Below, piece after piece: positions 1 to 8,878 of a stretch of DNA of 22,557 bases. The DNA lies in assembly GCA_030674915.1 (NCBI GenBank), contig JASXSV010000036.1, positions 1 to 22,557 on the forward strand, in the 5' to 3' direction. Within the stretch, counting starts at the first letter, position 1; each line of letters starts with the position of its first letter. Under the pieces are notes generated by a model. The model had not been told where the DNA came from. It searched no databases and saw only the letters and a program-made list of their open reading frames with translations. The position numbers were made by a program, and so were the translations under genes. The stretch is from Candidatus Endonucleibacter bathymodioli (GTDB lineage: Bacteria; Pseudomonadota; Gammaproteobacteria; Pseudomonadales; Endozoicomonadaceae).

Positions 1-1
1 A

Positions 2-214
2 TTTCATGCATTGTATCAAGCATGTGCGCGTGGACATCTTGAAATTGTCAGGTCACTAGTGTCGGCGATATGCAGTGATGATCTTAATTTTAGTAAGACT
101 GAAAAAACAGAGTTTCTTCTTGGTAAAAACGCAGATGGTGTCTCTGCACTAAAGGTAGCTAGTCGTATGGGATATGATATAATTGTCAAAGTTCTACGTG
201 ATTGCGGTATGTAG
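2..214 (+). CDS. Ankyrin-repeat effector, 3' end only (cut by window edge)
   Basis: The frame is open from base 2 to the TAG at 212-214 and has no start inside the window. It encodes the last one and a half units of the 46-residue ankyrin repeat used throughout this array (HALYQACARGHLEIV, then SALKVASRMGYDIIV), followed by the family's terminal VLRDCGM. The stretch LEIVRSLVSAICSDDLN also occurs in the paralog at 14808-17896, near 16765-16815, which suggests recent recombination or duplication between copies. It is presumably the C-terminus of a seventh protease-ankyrin paralog like the one at 1048. Upstream domains cannot be seen. Confidence 0.85.
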   Translation, partial: FHALYQACARGHLEIVRSLVSAICSDDLNFSKTEKTEFLLGKNADGVSALKVASRMGYDIIVKVLRDCGM

Positions 215-565
215 TGGTGATATTGATCTGTCTGGATATGACTGTACATTGATGATAATGGGGATGACATCTTTGCTTGTGGCATTTTGGGGTGAAGTCA
301 CCGATGCAGTTGACGTGTTCCTTAATACTGTGCTGAGTAGTTCTCTTGACTTATCTACAAAAGGCACTTGGATGCAACTTCCAAGTGCGTAATGTTTAAG
401 ATGCAGTCTTTTGAAAAAGTTTCTGCTGGGCTAATTATCGGTATCTTAATGTTGTGTCCAGTCTACTATGACTTTTTCCTAAAGTTATTACGGCATCATT
501 AGCTGTTAGCTGTTTGGAGTTGGTCTTCTTTGGCTCGTACTGCATTAGGCATGCATTAAGTTCTC
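215..565. other. Spacer with relic tail and a small membrane-like ORF
   Basis: The first ~40 bp are the out-of-frame tail found after every ankyrin gene here (reads VCSGDIDLS in another frame). The rest resembles no other spacer in the window. A 36-codon plus-strand ORF at 392-502 (starts MFKMQSFEKV) contains a hydrophobic run SAGLIIGILMLCPVYY followed by FFLKLLRHH, which could be one membrane segment. It has no convincing ribosome binding site and no recognised family, so I treat it as a chance or relic ORF. Confidence 0.3.
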
Positions 566-711
566 GTAATGGTCAAAACATAGGATCAGTGTGCCTGTAT
601 GTCGTGGAATAGGCATGCAGGCACTGAAAAAATAACACAAAATGGACTGTTAACCTGCGAATCTACCGCCATGTGTCGATTCGCTTACAAAACGGGACTT
701 AATAGCGTTCC
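566..711 (+). mobile_element. IS5-family right-end remnant
   Basis: The segment ends at 694-711 with GGGACTTAATAGCGTTCC, the inverse of the IS5 terminal repeat GGAAGGTGCGAATAAG. It is followed by CTAG at 712-715, which fits the IS5 target consensus YTAR. About 146 bp leading to this end match, in inverted orientation, the segment at 22346-22490, including the conserved CAAAACATAG, GTGTGCCTGT and GGACTGTTAACCTGC blocks. A strong hairpin (GTGCCTGTATGTC paired with GGCATGCAGGCAC, with a small bulge) lies at about 590-625. No transposase body can be read upstream, so this is a truncated 3' end. Confidence 0.75.
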
Positions 712-715
712 CTAG

Positions 716-1047
716 GTGATTTCTGGGGGTAGTAGATAACTTCAATAATTGATATAGAAAAGATTGGTGGGGAGCTACATGGTTATTAGGAATACCAATC
801 TGAAGGAAGTTAATCTTGGCTTAAATAACAAATCGTATGTCATTAAGTTATATTCTGTATGATAATATTAGTTTAACGAGAATACTAATAGCGTGCCTTA
901 ACTATGCGTACCGAATAGTGGGGGATGCGAGGTGTTTTACATAATGGCATTAATATGCTATGCTTTCAATCCATAATACGGTCTCGGAAATAATTCAATG
1001 ACCTTGATGCAGTTTTAATCTCACTTGTAGGTAATGTTGAAGTTATC
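716..1047. repeat. Conserved inter-gene spacer, partial copy (I1)
   Basis: From about 735 the sequence follows, with many substitutions, the second half of the spacers at 4571-5249 and 17897-18589: the AATTGATATAGAA block, a TTAGGAATAC/TTAGGCGTGA block, then AAATAA..TATGT and TGATAAT..TTTAACGAGA. It leads into the signal-peptide gene at 1048. The first half is missing and is replaced by the IS5 end. The last ~60 bp (TTGATGCAGTTTTAAT, then GTAGGTAATGTTGA) correspond to the conserved block before each paralog and presumably contain promoter and leader. Confidence 0.6.
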
Positions 1048-3324
1048 ATGAGAAATACTTTGTCGATAATTATAACACTTGCAATACTTCTAAGTGGCTC
1101 AAGTATGGCTTCCTTGGACGAGATGTCTGAGAAATTTTCTAAACTTGAAAGATATGATGGAAGGAATAATATTTGTTGTTTTTTAAGCACACGTATCCAT
1201 TTAGATGAGATCATTGTTAACAATAAATCTATTCCTGAATCTTCGTTACCAATACTCAGTTACGAACATGAGTCTCAATTGAGAAAAACCGTAGAGACTA
1301 TTAGTGAGCGGGATCTCAGATATTATCTGAGCCAGTTTGAGGATTGTTGTGAGGTAGCTGAAAAACTTTTGATTCTTAAAGACCATAAATATTATCATTA
1401 TATTTTGCTCCACACGGTAATGGGACTTAGGTATCATTGTTCTACTGATGAGTTTGGTATATCACACCATTTTATTGCTAAAAACGCAGGAGAATTGAAA
1501 GCATGTAAAAATATTATTCAGGAAAAAATAACGTTACTTGCCGCAAAGGGAAGTCATTTCGAAGAGCGCCCATACTCTGTTAGTAAATGCCCAGATGTAT
1601 CCAGAATAAACGTAGAACACAGGGAAGAACACAGGGGAGAAGAGTTGGAATTAGAGCCATTAAAATCTAAGTATTCGAATTTGTGTGAAGCGGATAAAGC
1701 TAGTGAAAACTCTATGTGTACATCTGTTTTATTATATATGTCTGAAGGTGCCAAGCGTTGCTTTAATTGTAATGTTTATCGTAATAGTGCATTGGTTACA
1801 TGTCGCCATCTGACTGCATGGTGGCTGAAATTAAAGGAGTTTGAATATGGAACTATTGATTCGGAAGAGAATATTGCCAAATGCAAAAAAATTCCAAGTG
1901 ATGCAGAGTTGGGAAAAAGTTTTAATTATAACGGATGTCCATCAGAAGGTATTTATTTTGAAATTAGTCAATTCCATAACATCATTTATGATGTAGCAAT
2001 ATCTCTTTCCGAAGGTCAGGAAAAAAGGTATTTGGTTTACTCATGTATTCATAATATGGGTCTATGTGTTAAAAGAAACAAATATAATAATATTATTATT
2101 TATTATTATGATCCTAATGATACACTTCGACACAAAGAGATAATTGCTAAGACTGCAGGTGATCTAAAGTACTTATGCTATGACGATTTTTGGAGCTCAG
2201 TAGATGTGTATACCTACTTTCCAGAGAAAGATAAAGTTTGCTGTCTTGTTAGCCTTGATACGAAAGCTTTACAGCAAGACTGTGAAATAGTATGCACGCC
2301 TAAGCCAAGTGCAAGCCTCATGCATCTATTAAGTAGGTTTGGTCATTGCGGACACCCAACGGTTTGCTTTGATCTCAACCGTTTAGATAAAAATACAAAA
2401 AAAGAGGTGATTGCAGGGAAAAACAAATGTGGCACACCGGCATTATTTGTAGCCTGCATGAATGGACACTTGGAAGCATTGTATGCACTTCTTGCAATGA
2501 TAACTAAGATTGATTGTGAGCCAGTGGTAAAAAATGAGCTGCTTGAAGGAAGACGGGCAGATGGCACATCTGCATTGTTTATTGCATGTCAAAATGGACA
2601 CTATAAACTTGTCACTGTGCTTATTGCTAGAGTATTTAGCGGTGATCTCAATTTGAGTAATGGTGAAAAAGCGGAGTTTCTGGCTGGGAAAAGTTTGAGT
2701 GGCTGTCCTGCATTGTATATAGCATGTGAGGTAGGACATCATGAGGTTGTCGATGCAATCATTGCAAAAATATGCAGCGATGATTTCAATTTGGATAATG
2801 ATAAAAAAGCAGAGTTGCTTGCTGGGAACAATAAAGGCGGCTGTTCTGCATTGTATATAGCATGTCAGAATGGGAACCTTGATATTGTCACTGCACTCGT
2901 ATCGGCGATATGCAGTGATGATCTTTGTTTGAGCGCGGCTGGAAAAGCAAAGTTGCTTGCTGGGACAGGTGGAGAGGGCTATTATGCGTTGTTTATAGCA
3001 TGTCAGAATGGATACCATGAAATTGTCATTGTACTTATTACTGCAATATGTAGAGGTGATCTCAATTTTACGAATACTGAAAAAGAAGAGTTACTTGCTG
3101 GGGGGAATTGTTGTTCTGCATTGAATCAAGCATGTCGGAATGGGCACATTGACGTTGTCACTGCACTCGTTTCGGCAATATGTAGTAGTGATCTTAGTTT
3201 AAGCCAATCTGAAAAAGCAGAGTTGCTTGCTGGTAAAAATGCAGATGGTGTCTCTGCATTAGAGGTAGCTGGTAGAAAGGGATATGATAGAATTGTCAAA
3301 GTGCTCCGTGATTGCGGTATGTAG
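1048..3324 (+). CDS. Secreted ShET2/EspL-like cysteine protease with ankyrin repeats (only intact paralog)
   Basis: 758 residues. Residues 1-21 form a Sec-type signal peptide (MRNT, hydrophobic core LSIIITLAILLSG, SSMA before SLD). Residues ~48-135 are homologous to the region after the F-box of the protein at 11688-13214. Residues ~225-405 form a papain-like domain with Cys252 in TCRHLTAWWL, His335 in HNMGLCVK and Asp355 in YYYDPNDTLRHKE. Cys-His spacing of 83 and His-Asp spacing of 20 resemble the spacing I recall for EspL (84 and 22). Residues ~460-758 hold seven ankyrin units of ~46 residues (ALYIACQNGH..VTALVSAIC plus a DDLNLSNTEKAELLAGK linker). EspL/OspD effectors also pair this protease with ankyrins and cleave host proteins, so a host-directed protease is the best reading. 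Family name is inferred from motifs; OspC- or YopT-type enzymes are alternatives. Confidence 0.8.
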   Translation: MRNTLSIIITLAILLSGSSMASLDEMSEKFSKLERYDGRNNICCFLSTRIHLDEIIVNNKSIPESSLPILSYEHESQLRKTVETISERDLRYYLSQFEDCCEVAEKLLILKDHKYYHYILLHTVMGLRYHCSTDEFGISHHFIAKNAGELKACKNIIQEKITLLAAKGSHFEERPYSVSKCPDVSRINVEHREEHRGEELELEPLKSKYSNLCEADKASENSMCTSVLLYMSEGAKRCFNCNVYRNSALVTCRHLTAWWLKLKEFEYGTIDSEENIAKCKKIPSDAELGKSFNYNGCPSEGIYFEISQFHNIIYDVAISLSEGQEKRYLVYSCIHNMGLCVKRNKYNNIIIYYYDPNDTLRHKEIIAKTAGDLKYLCYDDFWSSVDVYTYFPEKDKVCCLVSLDTKALQQDCEIVCTPKPSASLMHLLSRFGHCGHPTVCFDLNRLDKNTKKEVIAGKNKCGTPALFVACMNGHLEALYALLAMITKIDCEPVVKNELLEGRRADGTSALFIACQNGHYKLVTVLIARVFSGDLNLSNGEKAEFLAGKSLSGCPALYIACEVGHHEVVDAIIAKICSDDFNLDNDKKAELLAGNNKGGCSALYIACQNGNLDIVTALVSAICSDDLCLSAAGKAKLLAGTGGEGYYALFIACQNGYHEIVIVLITAICRGDLNFTNTEKEELLAGGNCCSALNQACRNGHIDVVTALVSAICSSDLSLSQSEKAELLAGKNADGVSALEVAGRKGYDRIVKVLRDCGM

Positions 3325-3400
3325 TGGTGATATTGATATTGATATGGATATGGATATGACTGTATAACAAGAGTTGATGCTAGGAGGGTGACATCTTTTC
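3325..3400 (+). repeat. Out-of-frame conserved tail after the intact paralog
   Basis: Immediately after the TAG, the +1 frame reads VCSGDIDIDMDMDMTV before a stop. It resembles the ankyrin linker ICSGDLNL and the tails after the other paralogs. A GATAT(T/G) microsatellite at about 3329-3357 has expanded here. The segment then runs into the IS256-like relic. Confidence 0.55.
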
Positions 3401-3410
3401 TGCGGCGAAA

Positions 3411-3653
3411 AGCATGAAAACTGAGAAAGATCGCAGTGACTTTAGTCGCATGCTAAAAAAAGTCACCGTTGAGGCATCTCTTAGCGCTGAGCTAGACGAC
3501 CACCTTGAGTATGACAGAAATCAGCCGACGACTGGATCAAATAGCCGTAACGGTCATTCCTCAAAAACACTTTATACGACGACGAGTGGCTATCGATATT
3601 GAAGTTCCACGTGATCGAAATAGTTCATTCGAACCTCAGCTTGTAAAAAACAT
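3411..3653 (+). pseudogene. IS256-family (IS285-like) transposase N-terminal fragment
   Basis: The frame from 3414 reads MKTEKDRSDFSRMLKKVT, VEASLSAELDDHLEYDRNQ and TGSNSRNGHSSKTL, which is the typical N-terminal region of IS256/Mutator-type transposases. After a frameshift near 3585-3600 the adjacent frame continues with EVPRDRNSSFEPQLVK, the conserved PRDRxxxFEPxLVKK block of that family. The sequence then passes straight into an ankyrin linker (LTNAQKEELLAGK) at 3654. The DDE catalytic part of the transposase is absent. This is a dead fragment that marks the breakpoint where the next ankyrin paralog lost its 5' half. Confidence 0.85.
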
Positions 3654-4570
3654 TTGACGAATGCTCAAAAAGAAGAGTTGCTTGCTGGGAAAAATGCAGA
3701 CGGTTGTTCTGCATTGTATATAGCATGTCAGTATGGACGCCGTGAAATTGTCACTATACTAATGGCTGCGATATTCAGCAATCTTGATTTGACGAATGCT
3801 CAAAAAGCAGAGTTGCTTGCTGCGAAAGATGCAGACGGTTGTTCTGCATTGTATATAGCATGTAAGAATGGGCATCCTGAAACTGTCACTGCACTCTTTA
3901 CTGCACTCTTTACTGCGATATGCAACGGTGATATCAATTTGAGTCATGCTAAAAAGCAGAGCTGCTTGCTGGGAAAAATGGAAATGGTTGTTCTGCATTG
4001 CATATAGCATGTCAGAATGGGCATCCTAAAACTGTCACTGCACTCATTGCTGCGATATGCAGCGATGATCTTAACTTGACGAATACTGAAAAAGCAGAGT
4101 TGCTTGCTGGGAAAAATGAAAACGGTTGGTCTGCATTGTATATAGCATGTGAGAATGGGCATCCTGAAACTGTCACTGCACTCATTGCTGCGATATGCAG
4201 AGGCAATCTCAATTTTAATAATGATGGAAGCACAGAGTTTTCTGCTAGGGAAAATACATATTGTTTTTCTGCATTCATTTCTGCAATACGCAGAGGTTCT
4301 AGAAAGTTGAGTAATAATCCAAAAGCAGAATTGCTTGCTGGGAAAAATGAAGAAGAATGTCCCGCATTGTATATAGCATGTCAGAAGGGATACCATGATG
4401 TTGTCACTGCATTCGTTTCGGCAATATGCAGTAGTAATCTTAGTTTGAGCAAGTCTGAAAAAGCAAAGTTGCTTGCTGGTAAAAACGCAGATGGTGTCTC
4501 TGCATTAGAGAAAGCACGTGAGTTGGGATATGATGCAATCGTGGAAGTTCTCCGTAATTGCGGTATGTAG
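3654..4570 (+). pseudogene. N-terminally truncated, frameshifted ankyrin paralog
   Basis: This copy has only ankyrin units. Signal peptide, F-box-linked module and protease domain are missing, replaced by the IS256 relic. The frame runs from 3654 to ~3950, where loss of one base (GCTAAAAAGCAG against GCTCAAAAAGCAG in sister units) shifts it. The second frame continues to the TAG at 4568-4570 and ends VLRNCGM like the other copies. About seven units are visible, including a shortened one (CFSAFISAIRRGSRKLS) otherwise seen only in the paralog at 18590-20843, so the two are probably sister copies. A 12-bp tandem duplication (ALFT repeated) lies near 3893-3916. The TTG at 3654 has no ribosome binding site, so expression is unlikely. 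Confidence 0.8.
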
Positions 4571-5249
4571 TGGTGATATTAATCTGGATAGAACGGTACA
4601 CGCAGAGTGGAATATAGAAAACCTTACATGTACCATCCTTGCTTATGAGCTAGATGTTGGTAGCGTCTCATTTTTCATCTCTTACCAAAGAAAAAGCATT
4701 TATCCTGTTAGTCAATTCCGATTTTTCTATCTAATCTAGTGATAAGCTTCAGGTTTGAGTTTAAGACTGATTATTATGGTGATTTAAGATTTATCTATTT
4801 TAAAAGTGATGTTAAAGCATTACTATACCTGCCACATTAGCGTTGCTAATAAGCGGTAAGTTAGTGCAAAACAATTCATTATCGAAGACTGGTAAACTCG
4901 TGGGATAGGAGTTAACTACCGCATACCATCAACAATTAATATAGAATAGTTTAAGGTAGTGACATTGTTGTTAGGCGTGAAAATCTAAAGAAAGTGGCGC
5001 CTGATTCAAATAAGAAGTTATATGTTGTTACGTAATATTGTGCATGATAATGTGAATTTACGAGAAAGCTTGGGGCATGCGCCAATGATTGGTTTAGAAG
5101 ATTTTGGATTTTGGGTGTTTGAGTTTTTTTGCAAAATGAAAATAACATGCTAAGCTTCCATTCCATATACGGTATGAAAATCCTTCGATCCCATTGATTG
5201 TTTTTTAATTAACATAATGTTCCACTTATACAGGCGCATGAGCATTTTA
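4571..5249. repeat. Conserved inter-gene spacer (I2), complete copy
   Basis: About 680 bp sharing long blocks with 7518-8016 and 17897-18589. In order: the out-of-frame tail reading VCSGDINLD..TCTILAYE and FFISYQRKSIYPVS; the block AAGATTTATCTATTTTAAAA; GTTAGTGCAAAACAATTC; GGATAGGAGTTAACTACCGC; TTGTGCATGATAATGTGAA; and the leader CATTGATTGTTTTTTAATTA just before the next gene. No RNA gene or convincing ORF was recognised. The minus-strand ORF at 4951-5166 is not kept in sister copies. The final ~60 bp, common to all copies, are the likeliest promoter and leader region. Confidence 0.75.
5190..5249 (+). promoter_or_regulatory. Conserved upstream block and alternative start
   Basis: The block CCATTGATTG, then TTTTTTAATT, an A/G-rich patch, CACTTATACAGG and the start codon recurs before the paralogs at 5250, 14808 and 18590 and more loosely at 1048. 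Exact -35 and -10 boxes cannot be fixed by eye. The AGG of CAGG is too far (about 16-18 bases) from the ATG that begins MKNSLS, but well placed for an in-frame ATG at 5238 here (giving MSILMKNS) and 18578 in the last copy (MVVLMKNS). The other two copies have ATT or GTT at that position. Confidence 0.35.
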
Positions 5250-7517
5250 ATGAAAAATAGTTTATCGATACTTATAACACTTGCAATACTTCTAAGTGGC
5301 TCAAGTATGGCTTCCTTGGACGAGATACTTGGGCAGTTTTCTAACCTTGAAAGCTATGATGAAGAGAATAATCTTTGTGCCTTTTTAAGTATATGTAGCC
5401 ATTTAGATGAGATTATTGCTAACAATAACGCTATGCCAGAAGCATGGGTTTCACAAACTCGGTTACGAAAAATGAGTCTCAACTTAAAAATATCTTAGAG
5501 ATGATTAGTGAGCAGGAGCTAAGAGATTGTCTGAGCCAGCTCAAGGATGATGGTCAGGTAGAAGCCAAGCTTTTTATTCTCAAAGATCATGAATATTATC
5601 ATTGTATTTTGCTCCAAACAGTAATAGGAATTAGACGTCATTATTCGACTAAGGAGTATGGCACTCCACACTCTTTCACTGATAAATACGTAGCAAGACG
5701 GAAGGCATGTGAAAGTATTATTCAGGCAAAAATAAAGCAACTCACTTCCGAAGGTCGTTATTTCGAAAAGCGTTCACACTTTGTTAGCAAACGCTCAGAT
5801 TCATCTAGCATGAAGGTAAGAGCAAGGGAAGAAGAGTTAGAGGGAAAGCCATTGAAAGCTAAGCACTCTAATGCGCGTTATCATGATAAAGCTAGTGAAA
5901 ACTCTGTATGCGCATCTGTTTTATTATATATGTCTAAAGGTCGTGAACGTAACCTTAACTGTAAGGTTTATCATAATCGTGAATTAGTTGTATGTCGCCA
6001 TCTATCTGCATGGTGGCTGCAATTAAAGGAGTTTGAATATGGAGATATTGATTCGGAAGAGAATATTGCCAGATGCAAAAAAATTCCATGTCCTGCAGAG
6101 TTGAATAAAAGTTTTAATCATAAAGTATATCCATCAGAAGGTATTTATTTTGAAATCAGTCAATTCAATAATGTCATTTATGACGTAGCAACATCGCTTT
6201 CCGAAGGTCAGGAAAAAAGGTATTTAGTTAACTCAAGTAATCATGGCATGGGTCTATGTATAAAAGGAATAAATATATAACATTTATATTTATTATTATG
6301 ATCCTAATGACACACTTCGACACAAAGAGATAATTATTAATACTGTAGGTGATCTGAAGTACTTAAAATCTTACGATTTTTGGAACCCAAGAGATACGTA
6401 TGTATACTTTCCAGGGGAAGATAAAGTTTGCTGTCTTCTTAGCCTTCATACGAAAGATTTACAAAAGGATTGTAAAGTAGTATGCATGACTAAACCAAGT
6501 GCAAGCCTCATGTATCTATTAGGCGCGTATGGTCATTATGGACACGCAGAGGCTTTCTTTGATATAAAAGTTTTCGATAAAAACAAACAAAAAGAGTTGA
6601 TTGCAGGGAAAATGGGAAATGGTACACCAGCATTATATCTAGCCTGCAGTAATAGGCATTTAGAGGCAGTATCTGCACTCATGGCGATGATAACTAACGT
6701 TGACCTGGATCCAGATGTAAAAAAAGAGCTGCTTGCAGGAAGACAGAAAGATGGCACATCTTCATTGTTTATAGCATGTCAGAAAGGATACCATGAAATT
6801 GTCACTGTACTTATTGCTGGAATATTTAGCGGTGATCTCAATTTGAGTAATGGTGAAAAAACAGAGTTGCTTGCTGGGAAAAGGAAAGACGGCTGTCCTA
6901 TATTGAATATGGTATGTCAGACTGGGCATCCTGAAACTGTCACTGTGCTCATTGCTGCGATCTGCAGCGATCATCTCAAGTTGACTCATACTGAAAAAGC
7001 AGAGCTGCTTGCTGGGAAAAATGGAGATGATAGTTTTGCATTGTATATGGCATGTCAGACTGGGCATCCTGAAATTGTCACTGCACTCATTGCTCCGATA
7101 TGTAGCGGTGATCTTAATTTAAATAATCACGAAAAGTCATGGTTGTTGGCTGGGAAAAGTTCATATGGCTATTCTGCATTGTATGCGGCATGTTACAAGG
7201 GACACCATAAAGTTGTGATTGCATTCATGGCTGAAATATGCCGAGGTGATCTTAATTTGAGCAATCATGAAAAAGTAGAGTTGCTTGCTGAGAAAAGTAA
7301 ATACGGCTGCTCTGCATTGTATATAGCATGTCATAATGGACACCTTGACGTTGTCAATGCACTCGTTTCGGCAATATGCAGTAATCTTAGTTTGAGCAAG
7401 TCTAAAAAAGCAGAGTTGCTTGCTGGTGCAGATGGTGTCTCTGCATTAGAGAGAGCTAGTGCGTTGGGACATGATAAAATTGTGGAAGTTCTCCGTGCTC
7501 TCGGTGTGCAGCGGTGA
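5250..7517 (+). pseudogene. Protease-ankyrin paralog broken by compensating frameshifts
   Basis: Same architecture as the intact gene at 1048: signal peptide MKNSLSILITLAILLSGSSM; F-box-linked module; Cys motif VVCRHLSAWWL; His motif NHGMGLCIK; YDPNDTLRHKE; then seven ankyrin units ending at a TGA (VLRALGVQR, a variant because the usual TAG has become CAG). A net +2 insertion near 5450-5473 moves the frame. Two single-base losses near 6255-6285 restore it, so start and stop are in the same frame and the total is 756 codons. In-frame stops between the two sites would end translation at ~90 residues. The long middle section (5474-6255) is still open in its own frame, so the damage looks recent, or the indels could be read errors. 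Confidence 0.8.
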
Positions 7518-8016
7518 TATTAATCTGGATATGACTGTATACGCAGAGTTTAAGATAGAAGATCGTAAATGTACCATCCTTGCTTATGAGTGAGGTGTTG
7601 GTAGTGTTTCATTTTTTATCTCTTACCAAAGAAAAAGCATTTGTCCTGTTAATAAGTTCCGCTTATTCTATCCCATAGAGTTATAAGCTTCAGGTTTGAA
7701 TTTAAGGCCTGTTATTATGGTGATTTAAGATTTATCTATTTTAAAAGTGATGTTAAAGCATTAATATACCTACCACATTAGCGTTGCTAGTAAACGATAA
7801 GTTAGTGCAAAACAATTCATTGTCGAAGACTTAGGAACTCGTGGAATAGGAGTTAACTGCCGCATACCACAACAATTGATGTGGAATAGTTTAAGGCGGT
7901 GAAATGGCTGTTAAGAATACAGGTCTAAAGAAAGTGACGCCTAATTTAAATAAGAACTCACATATTGTTACCTAAATTTGTGCATGATAATGTGAAATTA
8001 CTAGAAAGCTAGGGCT
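7518..8016. repeat. Conserved spacer (I3), cut at its 3' side by the island
   Basis: Follows the spacer at 4571-5249 closely up to GAAATTACTAGAAAGCTAGGGCTT and then stops matching at about 8016. The out-of-frame tail here reads INLDMTVYAEFKIEDRKC and TILAYE before a stop. The last ~230 bp of the spacer, including the leader that normally precedes the next paralog, are absent, so the minus-strand island starts inside it. Confidence 0.75.
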
Positions 8017-8469
8017 TGTAATATCACATCTATTTAAATATGTGTTTTTTTGATTCTGATTAGCTTCTTGATTGTTATACTTGATTTTACATATTGATGT
8101 ATTACCCACAATATTTCTAACCGTAAATTCACCTATAGCCACATAATTCAACATGCCTTTTTTAAATGACTGATCTACATAAATATCACATGCCTTAACT
8201 TCTAATACTTGACTGGATAATCCATCTATTACGTCTAATAGAGAGGAGTTTTCTTCATTAAGACTAGGTGTATTGCTATCGTCAATAAATATTTGTTTCA
8301 CCTCATTTTTTCTTAACATACTTATCATAGATACAACCATATAACTGTCCATGATTCTATTTAGTTCTTGATTTAAGCCTGGGCTAGAGTTTAGAATCGG
8401 ATCTAAACATGTGTTTTTATCGATGAAAAAAACTGAGTCCATAACTAGCAACACCTTACCACTCCCCAT
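7972..8469 (-). CDS. Unidentified protein, C-terminus supplied by spacer repeat
   Basis: 165-codon minus-strand ORF, not recognised. It is acidic/hydrophilic with no signal peptide or membrane segment. Only residues 1 to ~150 are unique sequence; the final ~14 (SFLVISHYHAQI) read backwards through the spacer repeat, so the natural C-terminus was lost at the junction near 8016. The ATG at 8469 has no ribosome binding site, whereas the internal ATG at 8441 (MDSVFFIDKN) has AAGGTG nine bases upstream and may be the true start. The same frame is open upstream, across a TAA at 8473-8475, for 33 more codons. The whole could be a truncated pseudogene. Confidence 0.45.
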   Translation of the reverse strand: MGSGKVLLVMDSVFFIDKNTCLDPILNSSPGLNQELNRIMDSYMVVSMISMLRKNEVKQIFIDDSNTPSLNEENSSLLDVIDGLSSQVLEVKACDIYVDQSFKKGMLNYVAIGEFTVRNIVGNTSICKIKYNNQEANQNQKNTYLNRCDITSPSFLVISHYHAQI

Positions 8470-8472
8470 ATT

Positions 8473-8574
8473 TTATGGTACTAACTTTTGATCAAGCTCC
8501 TTGAATACCCATCTGTCTGGTTCAATGAAATAGTTTACACCCCCTAAAAAAACATCATCCTCTATTTGTTGTTC
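8473..8574 (-). other. Coding-like fragment upstream of the unidentified ORF
   Basis: Between TAA codons at 8575-8577 and 8473-8475, the minus strand encodes EQQIEDDVFLGG then VNYFIEPDRWVFKELDQKLV and P. It has no start codon but protein-like composition, in the same frame as the ORF at 7972-8469. It is either the C-terminal tail of a lost gene directly upstream (an operon-like or toxin/immunity-like arrangement) or the N-terminal side of one larger gene broken by stops. No family was recognised. Confidence 0.35.
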
Positions 8575-8577
8575 TTA

Positions 8578-8878
8578 CCCAGCTGTAATACACTTTGGAA
8601 TCAAAAAGAACAAATAAAAAAAACCAACCTTAACAAATACAATAGGCTTTAGCCTACATGTACATGTTTTTTCAAATAAAGATGTTTTTAACACCATTAA
8701 TTTTAACCTCTACAATTCAACCAATCTAAAACATATATTTGCATTCTACAAAACAACACACGAATATTTATTAATATACTGGAACTAGTTACGTTATTGT
8801 TCGCCACCTCCTGTTGTGATTTACGGGGGAGACAGCTTTTCCTTGACGTATGTCTGAGGAGGAATCGTCTTCTGCTTA
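8578..8878. other. AT-rich intergenic stretch
   Basis: Between the end of the LRR-NEL gene and the fragment above. It is A/T-rich with a short hairpin TAGGC-TTTA-GCCTA at 8643-8656 followed by the palindrome CATGTACATG and a T run. It lies ~220 bp past the stop of the NEL gene and its T run is on the wrong side for minus-strand genes, so no terminator is claimed. No ORF or RNA gene was recognised. Confidence 0.4.

Noticed and set aside
1700..2270. OspC-type ADP-riboxanase as the identity of the central domain
   Set aside because: OspC proteins also pair a catalytic domain with ankyrins, but the Cys/His/Asp triad with EspL-like spacing and the YDPN motif fit the cysteine protease group better; not fully excluded.
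2443..3018. Long minus-strand ORF opposite the ankyrin repeats (and similar ones at 3944-4396, 6762-7067, 17249-17689, 20408-20839)
   Set aside because: They are antisense shadows of the repeat units, repeat with the same period, and have no start signals or recognisable domains.
3310..3324. CaaX-like ends in the ankyrin proteins (DCGM, NCGM)
   Set aside because: Cys is third from the end, not fourth, so the motif is not a CaaX box; only the F-box protein qualifies.
4951..5166. Minus-strand ORF inside spacer I2
   Set aside because: The frame is not maintained in the sister spacers at 7518-8016 and 17897-18589.
8643..8672. Hairpin followed by T run as a terminator
   Set aside because: The T run is on the plus strand, where no gene precedes it, and the stem is only five pairs.
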